A stretch of DNA of 64,000 nucleotides from Spironucleus salmonicida. Taxonomy: Eukaryota > Fornicata > Diplomonadida > Hexamitidae. Both the position numbers and the translations under genes were made by a program. The stretch lies in NCBI GenBank assembly GCA_000497125.2, contig CM035317.1:132001-196000 (forward strand), in the 5' to 3' direction. Numbering within the stretch: the first letter of the stretch is position 1; the number at the start of each line of letters is the position of its first letter. The notes below the pieces were generated by a model. That model searched no databases. It had not been told where the DNA came from and was given only the letters and a program-made list of their open reading frames with translations. Shown one piece after another: positions 47,483 to 60,674 of the stretch.

Positions 47483-48190
47483 TCACCTCTTTCCTTTCTT
47501 GATGAAGTACTACGTAAAACAGCCGCCAACACCCCCTACCACCACCAACGCACCTATCACACCTATCACACTCCCCGTAACCGCACCGCCGGAGAGGTCC
47601 CCAGCCTCCTTGCTGGTTACCAAGCAGAAAATTCAAGTTTAGAATAACCATCTTCGTAATTTTCGCATTTTTCAGATTCAAATTTATATCCAGGGAGGCA
47701 GGAAGCACACTTAGTCTTACTATCATTACATGTGAGATAATTTTCAAAACCTGCAAACTTGCACCCCTCTATCTAGATTTCGCCTCCACACGATGCAGCA
47801 GTCAAAGTTCCAACGCACATGACTTGCCCATTTGATTAGCTGCAGAAACCGTGTATTTACCTCCGGGTATGAAATTCCCATTCGCTCAAACACCGTATTT
47901 GCTTATATCAGTAGAATCGCACGTCTAGCAGGTATGCGATGTTCCGGAGGCGCATTTCATGGTGTCTTAGTAAATGCAGGCAGAGCGATTTATAGCGTCC
48001 CGATTCGTTCAGATTTGACAGGAATTTTATGCGGTGCAGTTTAAGCATTTTGCAGAATTTTTGTCTCTCTTTTGCAGGTTGAGCATTATGATATGCAGGC
48101 GAGGCAGGTCGTATTATCAGTTGATACATGCTATGGGTAGAAGAAAGCTTAAGCGCAGGAAATTGTATTTGAAGCATTTTATCAGTTTGA
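47483..48190 (-). pseudogene. Decayed CRMP, 3' portion
   Basis: The membrane segment (GSVIGVIGALVVVGGVGGCF) and tail FIKKGKR match 44709-46550, as do worn modules upstream (CLVTSKEAGDLSGG, KCASGTSHTCQTCDS). A frameshift lies near 47630, just outside the membrane, and in-frame TGA codons occur upstream. The 5' two thirds are missing. TGA at 47483-47485. Confidence 0.8.
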
Positions 48191-48612
48191 TATTTTTTGG
48201 ATGTGAAAATGTGAATAGGTTATAAGTTTGAATAATAATGAGAATTGGTGGTATCGTGTTTTTTGGTTATTGAAGTATACGTGCAATAGGTAAGTGAAAA
48301 TAGCGGATGGGAAAAAGTTTGCGATAGGTATGGAAATTGATATTATATAATGTACGTTAATCAATAAAATTTTACATAAACTAGTAGTAGGTACTAGCCA
48401 CTCGCAGGCTCAAGGTTTGGCAAAAAAATAGTTTTAAAATTTTCAAAACCATCAAAACGCCAGGCATTATTATTTACTAATCAATAAATAAATATTAATC
48501 GATTTATTGCTATAAGGCCATCCAGTAATCATTGATTTCCATTAACTTAACCTGCTCATGGATTGGAGCGCAACACACCGTCTCATATACATACAAAAAA
48601 GTAAAAAAAGTT
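48191..48612. other. Intergenic, nothing seen
   Basis: AT-rich DNA, no feature recognised. Confidence 0.5.
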
Positions 48613-49182
48613 TCACATTCCACACCATGTCAACGTTTTGGTTACTATCTAAAATCGATTATCAACCAACTTGATGAGATCTTTTCGTTTATTATTTTTC
48701 AAAACTCTATTAATTAATTCTTATAAATAAATCTTACATACTTTAGATGAAGTTGAATAGTTCTCTTACAGAATCGTATCTAAAATAACCATCGTGTTGT
48801 ACAGTCTGACGTCGACCTATTTCTTGCCTTTAAAACAATACTCTGATAACGCTACAACTTATTCAACCATATCATACAATAGCCTGTCTGTTAATTTTAA
48901 CGAAATATATCTTGCCATTAGTATTTTCCTATAATGTCCAAACTTAGCATTGTTACTATCATCCTCAAACTTTAATAAAACTGATTGCATATTATTAGAA
49001 TTAACTTGACTGAAGTTTAGTTTAATTGGAGGTTCAACATCATAACTTTTTAGAAGTACTTCAGTATTCTTGATAACCTCTTATGAGTAGTCTTCTAAGG
49101 TATCTTATTTTTATAGAACTGATATCGCTTCTTTGTAAGTTGGCTTTGATTCTTGCTCTTTAACTACTGCTTATCTATTCAT
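48613..49182 (-). CDS. Hypothetical protein, 189 residues
   Basis: Open from ATG 49182 to TGA 48613-48615 with several TAA/TAG glutamines. Acidic N half (EDYSQEVIKNTEVLLKSYDV), then a helical part (GHYRKILMARYISLKLTDRL). No membrane segment or cysteine motif. It follows the frame at 49729 on the same strand with little or no gap. Family unknown. Confidence 0.6.
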
Positions 49183-49298
49183 TTTATTTATAAAAAAAAG
49201 ATTTCTTTAAAAAGATATGTTATAATTATTATTCTTGGACCCTTTTGGATCCGGAAGACATAGCATACCATATTATTAAAGAAAGTATATTTAGTTAT

Positions 49299-49729
49299 TC
49301 AAAAATACAATTCTATTGAATGTTGTTCAATATTTGAAATAGCTTTAACTTCAGATTTAGATAGTAAATATTATACTTATAGTATGATCCAAATTTGCAT
49401 GTTTCTATCTTATTAATTATTATATACTTACTATAGTCTTGATTAGTTTTAAGTACATTAAGGGCATGATAATAAATCTATTGTTCAAGTTGTTAAGGCA
49501 GTACTTCTATTACTTCTTTATCTTTATTAATTAATCTTATTTATTCAACTTTGCTACATACCTTATTACTTACGAATTTATATTTAGGGTTAGCTTTAAT
49601 ATTTATTGATAATGGTTCATTATTTACTATTAGTTCGATGAAGGCTAGCTCATCGATGTTATTTAATTCTTTTAATACTTTTTCATTTAAGAACTTAACT
49701 ATTTTATTACATATTAAAAGATGACTCAT
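49299..49729 (-). CDS. Hypothetical protein, about 140 residues, uncertain 3' end
   Basis: Starts MSHLLICNKIVKFLNEKVLK; lysine- and leucine-rich, likely helical. The starting frame stays open to TGA 49040, overlapping the next gene. A one-base shift near 49350 would instead end it at 49299 after QHSIELYF, which reads more like protein. It may be broken or contain a sequence error. Confidence 0.45.
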
Positions 49730-50144
49730 ATAAATTTTAAAAATAAAAAATTCTAATCACTTAACCTATATATCAAAATTTATGAATATTATTGGGTCTG
49801 GTTAAATAATTATATCTAAAAAATAATATTTTTACACTTATAATACAATATAAAAGCATAAACTGAAATACTATAGTATATATATCATAATTTTTAATTT
49901 GTTGCAAATAAATTTTTTTTCTAAAAGTATGTCTTAGGGTCCTAAGTGTCAGCTCTATTTTTCCATTTACATTTAATACATAGTTGTTGTATTAAAAGGA
50001 TGTAATGCTGTAATACAGAGAGTTTTAACAGTATTTATTTTTAATTTTTCCTATAATTATAGATATTTTTATAACAAGTACTACCATGCCAAAGACTGAA
50101 GACCTCTTTATTAAAAAAAATCTAATTTAAGCATATTAAATAAA
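49730..50144. other. Intergenic; start of duplication copy 2
   Basis: From about 49850 it matches 40340 onward. No gene. Confidence 0.6.
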
Positions 50145-52050
50145 TCACTTCAAATTATTTCTTATTTCTACAGCAACATTGTAAACTTTCTTTTTCATGA
50201 ACAAAAATGTGCCGACACAAACTACCCCTACAACTATCACTACAGCTATTATTATTCCTGTGATAGCACCACCACCCAACGTATTTATAACTGGTGGATC
50301 AGAGTTTTCAGACAACCAGCACATTTGACTACGTAATTTGTATCCATCCTCGCATTTTGCACATTTGCCACTTGAGTCAAATTTCCAATGCGGCAAACAC
50401 ATTTAGCACTTGTCCTAGGTTTGATTACAAGAAGCACAATTTGAAGCTTTCCCACATTTGCACTCTGATGTCAGACCTTCACCACAAGCCGTTGGAACAC
50501 CATCTTTGCAGTAATTTCCGTTTTAAATATTTTAGCATTTCTTAGTGCATTATCCTTCTACCGTAATGATAGATATATCAGGATTGCAGAAATGGCAAGT
50601 TGTACCTGAAGAGCACTTCACACAATTTTCAATGCAAGATTAACAAATTTATGTAGCTGGATTACAAAAACCTTATCCGATGTTCAGACAACCATCTGAA
50701 TTTTCACAGGATTACTCACAATTGCCTGTCTATGGGTGCTTTTTGTAGCCATTGGAGCACGTAATACAAGAATTCCTGTTTTCACATATATCGCAGTCTA
50801 AAGGACAGTATTCACATTTGTTATTTTATAAAAATGTTTAAGGCATGCATTTAGAGCACTGTTTCCCCTTACATTCTTGGCAGTTGTATATGGGTGTATT
50901 GGCTTCACAGTAACAACCTTAACCAAAAAACATACCTTCAGAGCATGGCTTACAATTTACGGTTCTTGAGTCTTCTGCAGGGCAGAAATGTCCAGCCTTG
51001 CAGGTGAAGACTTTATTTGAGCATGTACCAGTTTCTGTCATTTTCTGAAAATAGAACTTTGAAATATATTATAATAAACTTGATCTAAATGATGGTATGG
51101 ATTTTAGTTTTTAAGCAGCAATAATATTATATTAATTATAGTAATATATAATTATTAAATCACAAATTTGAGATACTCATGCAAAAATAGATTATATTAA
51201 TATAAATGGTTATATTTAAATATTAAATTATTACTGAAACTTGATAAATTAGCATATATCTATCTAATAAACCCTTTCAGTTTAGCAGAGTTACTATTTA
51301 ATGAATTGTTAGTTTATATATAATTCATGTTAACTTTAGTAAACATAATTTGTGGATTCATTTTGTAATTATTATATCCATACTGTAATTTAAAAATTTG
51401 TTATACTTATTTTATTATTATAATATGTTTTGATTAATTCTAAATAATGAAACAATTGGATATATGTTGATTGAATAATTTCTAACGCAATTATACTGTC
51501 ATTCAATAACAATACTTAGTAGAATGAGTTAAAGATGCAATTTTCCAGCAATTTAATAAATAGCTAGATTATATCCATTAAGAAAAAATAAATTAGTTAA
51601 AATATAAATTTCATACTTTATCAGAAATTCAATGAGCATAAAATTTATTTCTCGCTGATTTGCGTTACATCTGGATGTAACTTGCTTATTCCAATGAATT
51701 TTATACGAATAAACTAGGCTTTGGGGTTACATTGAATTTTCAGCATCTATTGTATTAATATATAATTGAGCACAAAATAGTCTAGTATAAATGACACAAA
51801 ATAATTGCATAATACCTTTAAATTATCATATACTATTTTAAAATTTGCGTAATTAGTATTTAGTATATTTTATGAAAACAATTAGCAAATAGCTATAAGT
51901 TTTAATTAATAGCTGCTATCCTACAACAATATAGTAGGAAATCGAACAGAGAGAAGCAAAAAGGTGATAATCAATTTTAGTCTCAAAAACCAATTATGAA
52001 CAATTTATGTTAACAAAACATAAAAGCTCGCACATTACTTTTCATTTGAC
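49850..52050. repeat. Direct segmental duplication, copy 2
   Basis: Partner of 40340-42470, about 9.5 kb away, same orientation. Boundaries are approximate. Confidence 0.8.
50145..51041 (-). CDS. Short CRMP, 298 residues
   Basis: ATG 51041 gives MTETGTCSNKVFTCKAGHFC; no signal peptide. CxxC modules lead to a short linker, the membrane segment (TGIIIAVVIVVGVVCVGTFLF) and the tail MKKKVYNVAVEIRNNLK, TGA 50145-50147. It has the N-terminal module missing from 40607-41449, and lacks that copy's proline-rich linker insertion. Membrane segment, tail and 3' flank are almost identical between the copies, while the ectodomains differ more. Many TAA/TAG glutamines. Confidence 0.87.
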
Positions 52051-52600
52051 CCATTCACAAGGAACCATTTTCATTGTTATAGAGAATGATGCTACCTGTT
52101 TATAAGTATCTATAGTTACTGTGTATGTTAAAAAATCTTCAATAATTAATAAAAATATACAGTATCTTAATTAGGTGAATCGAATTTCTAAGTTACAGTA
52201 AATTCATTTGGCGATAGAAAAGCATTTAAAGTATACTAAAAACGGAATGTTAAAATCTATATTATTTTATATAATTAATCAAATATTTTTATAAACCAAA
52301 ATGAAGAGGATCATTCAGATATAGAATTATAGTAAGAACTTAGACATATTTACAAGTGAATATAAGAGCAATAATATTGGATAAGTTTGATTATATTTAT
52401 CCATCAAAGGTAAATGATTTATTATTATTAATTTGTTAAATGAATAATAAATCTAACTCAAGTCATTATAATATAAGTATTGACTTTAAATAATATATAA
52501 TTATTTATTGATAAAAATATAGACAATATTAGTATTGCTATATTCATTAAAATTTATGTCACTGAAGTAAAAATTGTTTAGATAAATCAAATTAGTATGG
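51042..52600. other. Intergenic
   Basis: To about 52050 it is duplication copy 2; beyond that AT-rich DNA with no gene seen. Confidence 0.5.
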
Positions 52601-55600
52601 TGTATTTTTGTAATTCTTATCATGAAATACCAAACAATAATAATAGTTTTTAATATTAATATTATAAAAAGAAATTATATCGCACACCAGATGAAAAATA
52701 TAAGACTAAACATAATATAGTTAATTACGAATTTCAAAAATGTTTATATTGTAAAACCATTCATAATTTTAAAACGAAATGTTTATAGTAATTAAATAAT
52801 GAAATATTTTATTTTAAAGAATGCTAATTACAAATATAATAAAAATCAAACTTAACTTGGGACATAGAAAGCTTGGTTGATAACATTTCAGAAGTATTAC
52901 AAGATAAATATTCACTGTAACATTTACCATTTTTGGTAACATGGAATATACTTGTATATGACAAAAAATAAAAATCATATAAATGAGCATAATATATTTA
53001 TGCTATTAATCTTAGATTAAAAGAGCCAGGTAATTATTTATTATTAACATCAATAATGAAAATAGGCCAACAGTGCAATATTTTATAAGTACATAGCAAC
53101 AATAACCTACTAAATTTGAAAATAAGCGATATAGAATTTAAAAATTCTTTTGCAATTATACCAGCACCATTAGCAAAATTAAATAAATATCTATCTTTAA
53201 ATCTTGCAATTGGGAAACAACTGTAATCATACATATTTCAAACTAAAGAGTTACTTGCGATATATATTTAAAATGGACGTAAATTCAAAATAATAAAAGA
53301 ATTAATAGATAAAAATATACTTCAGCCAAAACATTTAAAGAACTTATCAAATGATGAATTTAATTAATACGTAATTGCCTATATAGATATTAATTTTATT
53401 GATTAGTATATAAATTATTGTATTCAAGATAGCTTTATTTTGAGCAAAGCAGTCGATAAATAAAATACCATTTTAGTTCAAGAATAAGGTGTAAATATTA
53501 TTAATTATTTAAATGGACCATCAATGGCGATGAATATATTTATAAATTTCGCTAATACTGATATTTAAAGTGGATATTATTATTAAAAACATAATAAATC
53601 ATATATGAGCATCGATTATCACAATTAATTAAATCATATAAATAACGAAATATTGAAATGGTGTTTAAATTATTAAATATAAATTTTAAGAAAATATCAA
53701 ATGCTTTGATCGATTAAAAATTTGATGGAACGAGATATAATATTGACAAAGTATTTACTGCGGATAACAAGAAATACGATCTGGAATTATACAGAATATT
53801 TGATCACGAACTAAAAGAATTACCTGAAATTGATAAATATTACAAATTATAATGAAATGTAAAATAATCTCACGACAAAAAATTAGATTTATTAGACATA
53901 ATGTAGTTTAATGCCTTCGAAAATATGTTCCATGTAACAGATATTGATTTTATCAAATTTTAAAAAGTCAACAATATATAATTTGCAATACCTAAAAAAT
54001 TCAACATTACTAATAGATCAATTTTAGCTGCCTGAAGAACTGAATGTTTGACACATTACAAGGAAATAAATAAAATCATACATATAATCTACATAATTTA
54101 GTTTATATCTCTATACTAATTTTGAATGTTATTCAGAGATTTACCTTTAAGAGATTTAGCTGTTGGAAGTCTATCTGGCAACACTGTTTATATTTCACAG
54201 CATCATAAGCAATCTAAGATTTCTTAGTATAAATTTAAAATGAATTTTAATATATAGACAACTTAATTAGATATGTACAGTTAATTAAATATGTTGAAAT
54301 ATAAATGCAATAAAAATTTACAGCTGAAGAAAAATTATAATTCTTCTAATAGGTAGTCACAATTATCAAAGAATAATTGAAATCAAATATTAAATGATAC
54401 CAATTTAAAAATTAACATATCCCGTTTTAGGAAGTATTATTTGCAGTAAATTATTATTCCTTCTTTGCAGATCATACTCGAAATAGAAATATTTGGCGAA
54501 ATATACGAAACACATACTTACTAAACTACAAGGTTTAACGAAAAAAATTATAAAGGTGTTTTTTTATAAAATCATAGATGTTTAGCAAAACATTAAATTC
54601 AGATTAAGCTGATTACACAAATGAATACTTTTTAGAATAATTAACAGAAGATTGTAACTTTGATTATAAATATGTTGACGGAATAGCTTACATAAAATAA
54701 AAATATTATCTGGAGTTTATAGAAATCAAATTACATTAAGTGATAAAGACGTTTTATAAATTATTATTAAATACAACTTATGGCAAAATAGAATAGAACG
54801 TTATAAGACCATCAGTATCATTTGATAGAGGTGATTTTGCATTTAATAAATATGATGAATAATTGCACAAAGATTGCAAGATATAAATAATTGGTTAAAA
54901 CATGTTTAAGAATAATTATAGTTACGAAGAATAATTATAGCAAGCACAAATATCTTAATCAAACACATCTTTCGCAGGAAAAATTAATTCTGTCGCAAGA
55001 ACAATGTTGTATACTTTAATCTGCTTTGTAGTAGCAAATTACCATTCATTAGCTCGTAAAGCAGCAGAGGTGAGTTTCAGAAAAACTATCACAATTTTAT
55101 CATTAGGTTTTCGCAAACAATAAAATCACGACACCTTTATCAAAACTCAATTAGCTGTTTTATAAAATACTCAATTGAAACTTACTACCAGTAAATTATT
55201 GTGAACTATATCATTCATAGTTGATACCAAAAGTATCATCTGCTAAATCAAGAATAGAAATGCTATCAAGTCTGATCAAAGAGCAAAATGTTGTTTAAGT
55301 TATGCTATGTAAAGCCAAAAAAAGATGAAATAAAAAATAAATACAAGTATGTTTTAACGGTTAATGAGGTGTCCAAACTAATTACTCACAATGATATAAC
55401 AGTAAATTTAGAAGTGGGACAATAATATAATTAACCGTTTAATGCTGTCAGTGGTTGAGCCAGTATATTTGGTAAACTTGGTTCCGTAGTAGAGCCAATC
55501 GCAAGGCAGTTAGCATACTTGTAGAATGTTAGTTATAAACTAATAAATTCTGTAATCTTATACTCTTTTAAAAATAGTAATTATTGAAAAATCTTTATCT

Positions 55601-55800
55601 CATTGGTGACTAGAGTTTTTGTGCCCTTATTACATCTGGTTGAAGCGTTGTTTGGAAAACCATTTAATTTATATAATATGAGCAGGAACAGATTCATTTT
55701 GTGGAGATTATGACATGCCTGGTGGAAGCATATTTTGGGGAAGTTCCCTTTTATTAAGACAATAAATGATGGAAGACAAAGATAAATAAAATATAATTAA
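52600..55800 (+). mobile_element. Fossil of a family B DNA polymerase element (Polinton-like, tentative)
   Basis: Protein-like fragments on the plus strand under the TAA/TAG code. In order: a small cysteine-pair patch, an exonuclease-I-like segment (TWDIES) near 52860, and a polymerase segment with the family B KxxxN-x-x-YG form (YKLLLNTTYGKIEQN) near 54760-54800. This order fits protein-primed family B polymerases of Polintons and related virus-like or plasmid elements. Further unassigned protein-like DNA reaches about 55750. I see no capsid, integrase or terminal repeats, so the family is tentative. It is clearly broken in many places and looks old. Confidence 0.6.
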
Positions 55801-57275
55801 GGTTGCAAATTAAAATTAATCTATTATTGAATATGTTGATAGGATATATTAAAAATAAACTTTAACTGTAAAAAAACGATTCAAATTTATGTTTAAATTA
55901 TAATAATTAGACACAGCAGATGTATTAAATTTTTATAATATAAAATTAATTTTTATAGTCTGAGTAATAATTATAATAATTTATTTGATACTGATAGAAT
56001 TAAAATCCTGCGTATTTTTAATATAAATATATTATTATAGTACGATAATATCCAAATCGATCTTTAGATACGAGAAAATTACCAAAATATATGTTAAGTA
56101 TGTAATCAAAATTCCATTCACAAAGTAAATAATATATATTAATATTTGGTAATTTTTTCCTTCCTTAAATGCTTGAAAAATTATTTACGGATATAATATA
56201 CGCTAATTCATTAGAATAATATGAAATTGCTTCATAGTTAATATAAAATGAGATGAGTACATATAAGTTTCCATTATAATGCGTTTAGATAATAGATATT
56301 AATTCTAGCAATAAAATCATATTAATAACATAAACACAGTTTAAAGTTTTCTTACATCTTAAAAATATTAACGTAAAGTAATAGATGTTATCCATGTCTA
56401 CTAAAATTCTAGTCAATTCATTGTCTGCATAATAATTTTAAGTTAATTATGAAACTTTTTACATATGTTTAGACAATTTACCACTTATTGATTCAATGAA
56501 TTATATTAATAGTTTAATGTAATCTTTAACTCAAGACTAATTTTATACAGGATATGGTATATTTCGAGAAATTCTGCGAACTGTAAATTGCTCGTGATTC
56601 CTTATCTTAGGTCAATTACATCGAACCCACGTTGAAAAGCTGCATAAACTCGTCCCTATGGTTATCACTTATTTTCACTCTTTTAACAGCAGGTGATGAA
56701 AGTGCATGCAATGGATGACCAGTTCCACAAAAATAATATTCAAATAAGTTAACACACTTAGTATTTTATGTATCCTACATCAGCAGTGATTTTCTCAAAA
56801 TCGTACAAGCACATGAAATAACAGATTTTGGGGTCTCTTTACACTTAAGTCACTAAGTGTTCTATGTCTTTATTAATAATAAGTTCAAATATTGTACACA
56901 TTAATAAAAATAAATACACTATATAATATTTATTAATCAGGTATTTTCTGGCGATTATAATAAATTGTGATATTGTTTTATTATAAATTATGAATTTAAT
57001 AATGCGAAAATTGATAGGTGCCAGCTTATTAAAGTAAAATTTAAGATTTTATAATTAATGAATCTAGAAAATTTAATTTCTTACCAAGTAAATTTGAGCT
57101 ATTTAGTTAGCTCAAAATAAGACTTCTTGAAGATTTAAACTCTTTAAACCTTCACTTTATTATATCTAACTATTTGTCATAAATAGAATTCTTCTGGCTC
57201 AAAATTCATTTTATCTAATTTTAGTAATATATCTTATAATATATAATTGTTCTCTACTTTATACATCTTAAAAAA
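55801..57275. other. Intergenic, AT-rich, with a coding-like patch
   Basis: Around 56500-56860 the minus strand shows protein-like stretches (for example FCGTGHPLHALSSPAVKR) without a frame I can close. The rest shows nothing. Confidence 0.4.
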
Positions 57276-58826
57276 ATGGAGCTTTTATAAAAGTTTTATT
57301 TTGACTCTTCTTACGATCTTTAAATGTATTCATTTATCTTTAAATCATTAGTAAGTAAAGATTTAGATATCGAAGAGTTGTTGAAGTCTCATGCACGATA
57401 GATATTAAATTCACCCTATAATGAAATACAAAATGCTATTGACTAAATATAATTATTGAAAACATTTCTTCCTCGATTGTCCGAGGCATTTACACTTTAT
57501 AATCAATAGTATGATATGATCCATAACATACAAGACTACACTAGTTAAATTTATATTTCTGAGTTACCTTTTATTAGTATTTTTCCTGAAATTTTATTGG
57601 ATAATTTTGAAGCATATCCGCAAGAAACTACTAATTTATATGAGTTTTTCGTATAATTTGTACCAACATAAGCAGCTGATTTAAATAAAGCTTTAACATA
57701 ATTTTTAGCATAACAGAACCAATAATTTATTAACTAGTACGAAAATAATGATTAAATTGTTGATAAGCTACTAAAACGTGTTAAAGCGATATCGTTATTC
57801 TCATCTTCCTGCAAAATTGATTATCAGACACATCAAGAAACGCTTTCATAATTACATAACGAAATTGTCCTAAAGCATTTTGAGCTATTTTTCAATGCAG
57901 CGGTAGCTGAAAATTCGTCAGAAATAGGTCATTTCATGCTGTTTGCACGCGATTCAACTTGCATTACCAAAACGCAAAATCTCATCGAAAAAACCTTTCT
58001 AAACGACCTCAAAAACACGCAAATAGCCAATTTAACCACAAAAATTCACACAATAGCTCAAAATTTACTCGTTATCTTTGGCTTCGACTTCAAATCGACC
58101 CTCGCCTCAGCGGTTCGCACCGCGCACTCGCAAAACTACAGTTTTCAAATGCACGCCGTCGCAGCCGCGCTAACCAGCGAAATAAGCCTTCTGCAGTACG
58201 TCAAGCACCCGTTCGCAATATTTTACTTTTTGCAGCTTTTCCCCCTGCAATCGACCGAGAAACAGCGGAAAATCATCGATTTCCTGTCGCAAAACGACTC
58301 AGAACTGGCCAATGACGCCAGAATCGTCAGCAGAGGCTGGATTTTGACCAGCGAGCGCTTTTCGTTCCCGGAGCTTCTGTGCGACAATTAGCTGCTTTTC
58401 GGGGTGGCCAAAGTCGGTTTTAGCGTTAAAGACAATGATAATATCAACATTATAAATATAAATACCATCTAGACCCTCCCCACCGCGTACGCATTCCTTT
58501 TCTGCGGAAAAATTTTTCCCGTAGAAAAAAATTTGCTGGAAATCGCGAAATCGCAAATTTCGGACTTCGAAAAACGCGTTTTGGGGGGCGAAAAAATTTG
58601 CGGAGAAATTCCGATTTTGCCGGCAAAAAATCTTCAAATTCACGAAAATTTTGAGGCCAAAGAAACGGAAAATGACGTTTTCGCGCGGGGCCGAATTTGC
58701 AGGAAAGTGAAAATTTCTGGGCGCGTGGGAATTGGCGAATTCGGTTAAGACGAAAATGGCAGTTTGCAGGCCTTGCTCGCGGAGGGCTGGGTGGTTCAAA
58801 TTGGGGGGTATGTTGAGTTTGATTGA
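57276..58826 (+). CDS. Hypothetical helical protein, 516 residues
   Basis: One frame from ATG 57276 (AAAAAAATG context) to TGA 58824-58826. The first 220 codons are AT-rich with many TAA/TAG glutamines; the last 300 are GC-richer. It is predicted helical for about 380 residues, then a smaller mixed region (IPILPAKNLQIHENFE) with no membrane segment. No family recognised; a scaffold-type helical-repeat protein is possible. It lies about 200 bp upstream of HCP on the same strand. Confidence 0.7.
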
Positions 58827-59027
58827 ATGTTGAGATTGTGATTATTATGTGATAATAATAATATTATGTAAATTGAGGAATTTAAAATTTTGCCGTAGAA
58901 AAAAATTATTCTACAAAAGAAGTATTATCAAATAATATTGATGTACACTTTTTCACCACTCCTTTTTTATACAACATGTATTTATTTGCATTATTACGCC
59001 TAGTTAAAAATTTTCACTCCACAACAA
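58827..59027. promoter_or_regulatory. Short intergenic region upstream of HCP
   Basis: 201 bp, AT-rich, ending TTTTCACTCCACAACAAATGG at the HCP start. Probably the HCP promoter; no known element is recognised. Confidence 0.4.
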
Positions 59028-60611
59028 ATGGCTGATCTCGAAGATATGTCGTGTTTCCAGTGCGAGCAGACAGTAAAGCCGTCAGGCTGCCACACAATGG
59101 GTGTTTGCTCCAAAAATCCCAGAATTGCTGCGCTGCAGGACTTGATCATCTACGGCGCCCCACTCTCCGATGCGCCAATCGCGAAAATCGCGTTCTGGAT
59201 GTTCACCACGCTCACGAATGTGAATTTTGACGAGCAGAAGCACCTCAACATGCTCACCGAAATGGCACTCTCCATAACCGATACTGATTTCCAGCGCATT
59301 TTCGCGGGCGTGTAAAACGACCAATACGCCGCAATTCGCGCCCGCTACTCCCCAGACGCGTGCCTAAAACGCTATGGCGCCGATATCGGCGGATTGCGCC
59401 AGTTTGGCATCCAGGGCGCCAAAGGGGCGTTCGCGTACGGCGATCACGCGCTGCGCCTTGCTGGAGTGCTCTAAATTGAAGACAGCCCGCTTTTAGACGC
59501 TCTAGAAGCCGTTAAGCGCATTTTGAACTGCTTCTGCCACGAGACTGCTACAATCCAATAACTTCTTGAGCAGAACCTGGCCCTGGGGGCACAGAACCTC
59601 ATTATCACGCAGAAACTTGACGATTTTTCACGGAAAATGCTCGGAAATCCGAAGCTCTCAAGCGCGAAAAACACGTACCGGCCCGGGAAGTGCATTCTGG
59701 TCTCTGGGCACGACCTGGCGGACCTCAAATCGCTGATTGAGCAGTGCGAAGGGAAGGGAATCGACGTGTACACGCACGGCGAGATGCTGCCAGCGCATGC
59801 GTACCCCGCATTCAGCGGCAGGCTGGCAGGCAACTTCGGCACCGCCTGGTACCGCCAGCAGACCGAATTCGCGCTCTTCCCGGGGCCGATTCTGCTCACT
59901 TCCAACTGCATTATGGAGCCCAGGAGGGCCTACATTGAGCGCATTTACGGGTCCGGTCCGGTCGCTTACGAGGGAATCCGGACGCTAGAAAACGACAAAT
60001 GGGACGATCTGATCGCGCATGCGCTGAAATGCGAGGGCTTCGTCTCGCAGGAACAGTGCGATGCTGCGTTTGCGCAAATGAACACTCTGCCTGAGCTCAC
60101 GGGCCTGGGCTTCAATCATACGCAATTTGAAGAGCTGAAGCCTGCAATTCTCGAGAAGATCAAAAGCGGGGCGATCAAAGGCTTCCGGTTCGTTGGCGGG
60201 TGCGACGGTGCGGATAGGGGCCGCAGCGTGTTCACGCGGGCCGGAATGGAGTGTCCAGACGACAAAATCATCCTCACGGGCGGTTGCGGGCGCTTCCGCG
60301 TGAACAACACGGAGCACGGCACGATAGAAGGTGTTCCCAGACTGCTAGACGTCGGGCAGTGTAGCGACGTGTACTCTGCGATTTTGATCCTCGTTAGCCT
60401 TGCTAAGGCGCTCGATGCTGCGTCAGTGAACGCGCTCCCGATCGAGTTCTTCGTGAGCTGGTACGAGCAAAAGGCTAATATTCAGCTGCTCACGCTGCTC
60501 AGTTTGGGCGTGCAGAACATCAAATTAGGCCCTACTGCGCCAGTCGCGCTGAGCTAGAATGTGGCTGGTATTTTTGCTGAGCGCTATGGCGTTAGCTTTG
60601 TGAGGGACTGA
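59028..60611 (+). CDS. HCP: Hybrid cluster protein (hydroxylamine reductase), 527 residues
   Basis: Iron-sulfur enzyme of anaerobes that reduces hydroxylamine or nitric oxide and is linked to nitrosative stress. Visible signatures: the N-terminal cluster cysteines C9, C12, C21, C27 (CFQC...GCHTMGVC, spacing 2-8-5); HGEMLPAHAYP; TSNCIMEPRRAY; FVGGCDGADRGRS; TGGCGRFRVNNTEHG; LDVGQCSDVYSAI; and WYEQKA. Those are the known ligand regions of the hybrid 4Fe-2O-2S cluster. The length suits the full-length class I type. TAA/TAG glutamines occur (59313, 60556). HCP in diplomonads is thought to come from bacteria by transfer. No targeting signal is seen. Confidence 0.95.
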
Positions 60612-60674
60612 TCATTTAAACATTCATTTTAAACAAAATATGGGTTTTACTGATATAACACAATTGTTAATTCG

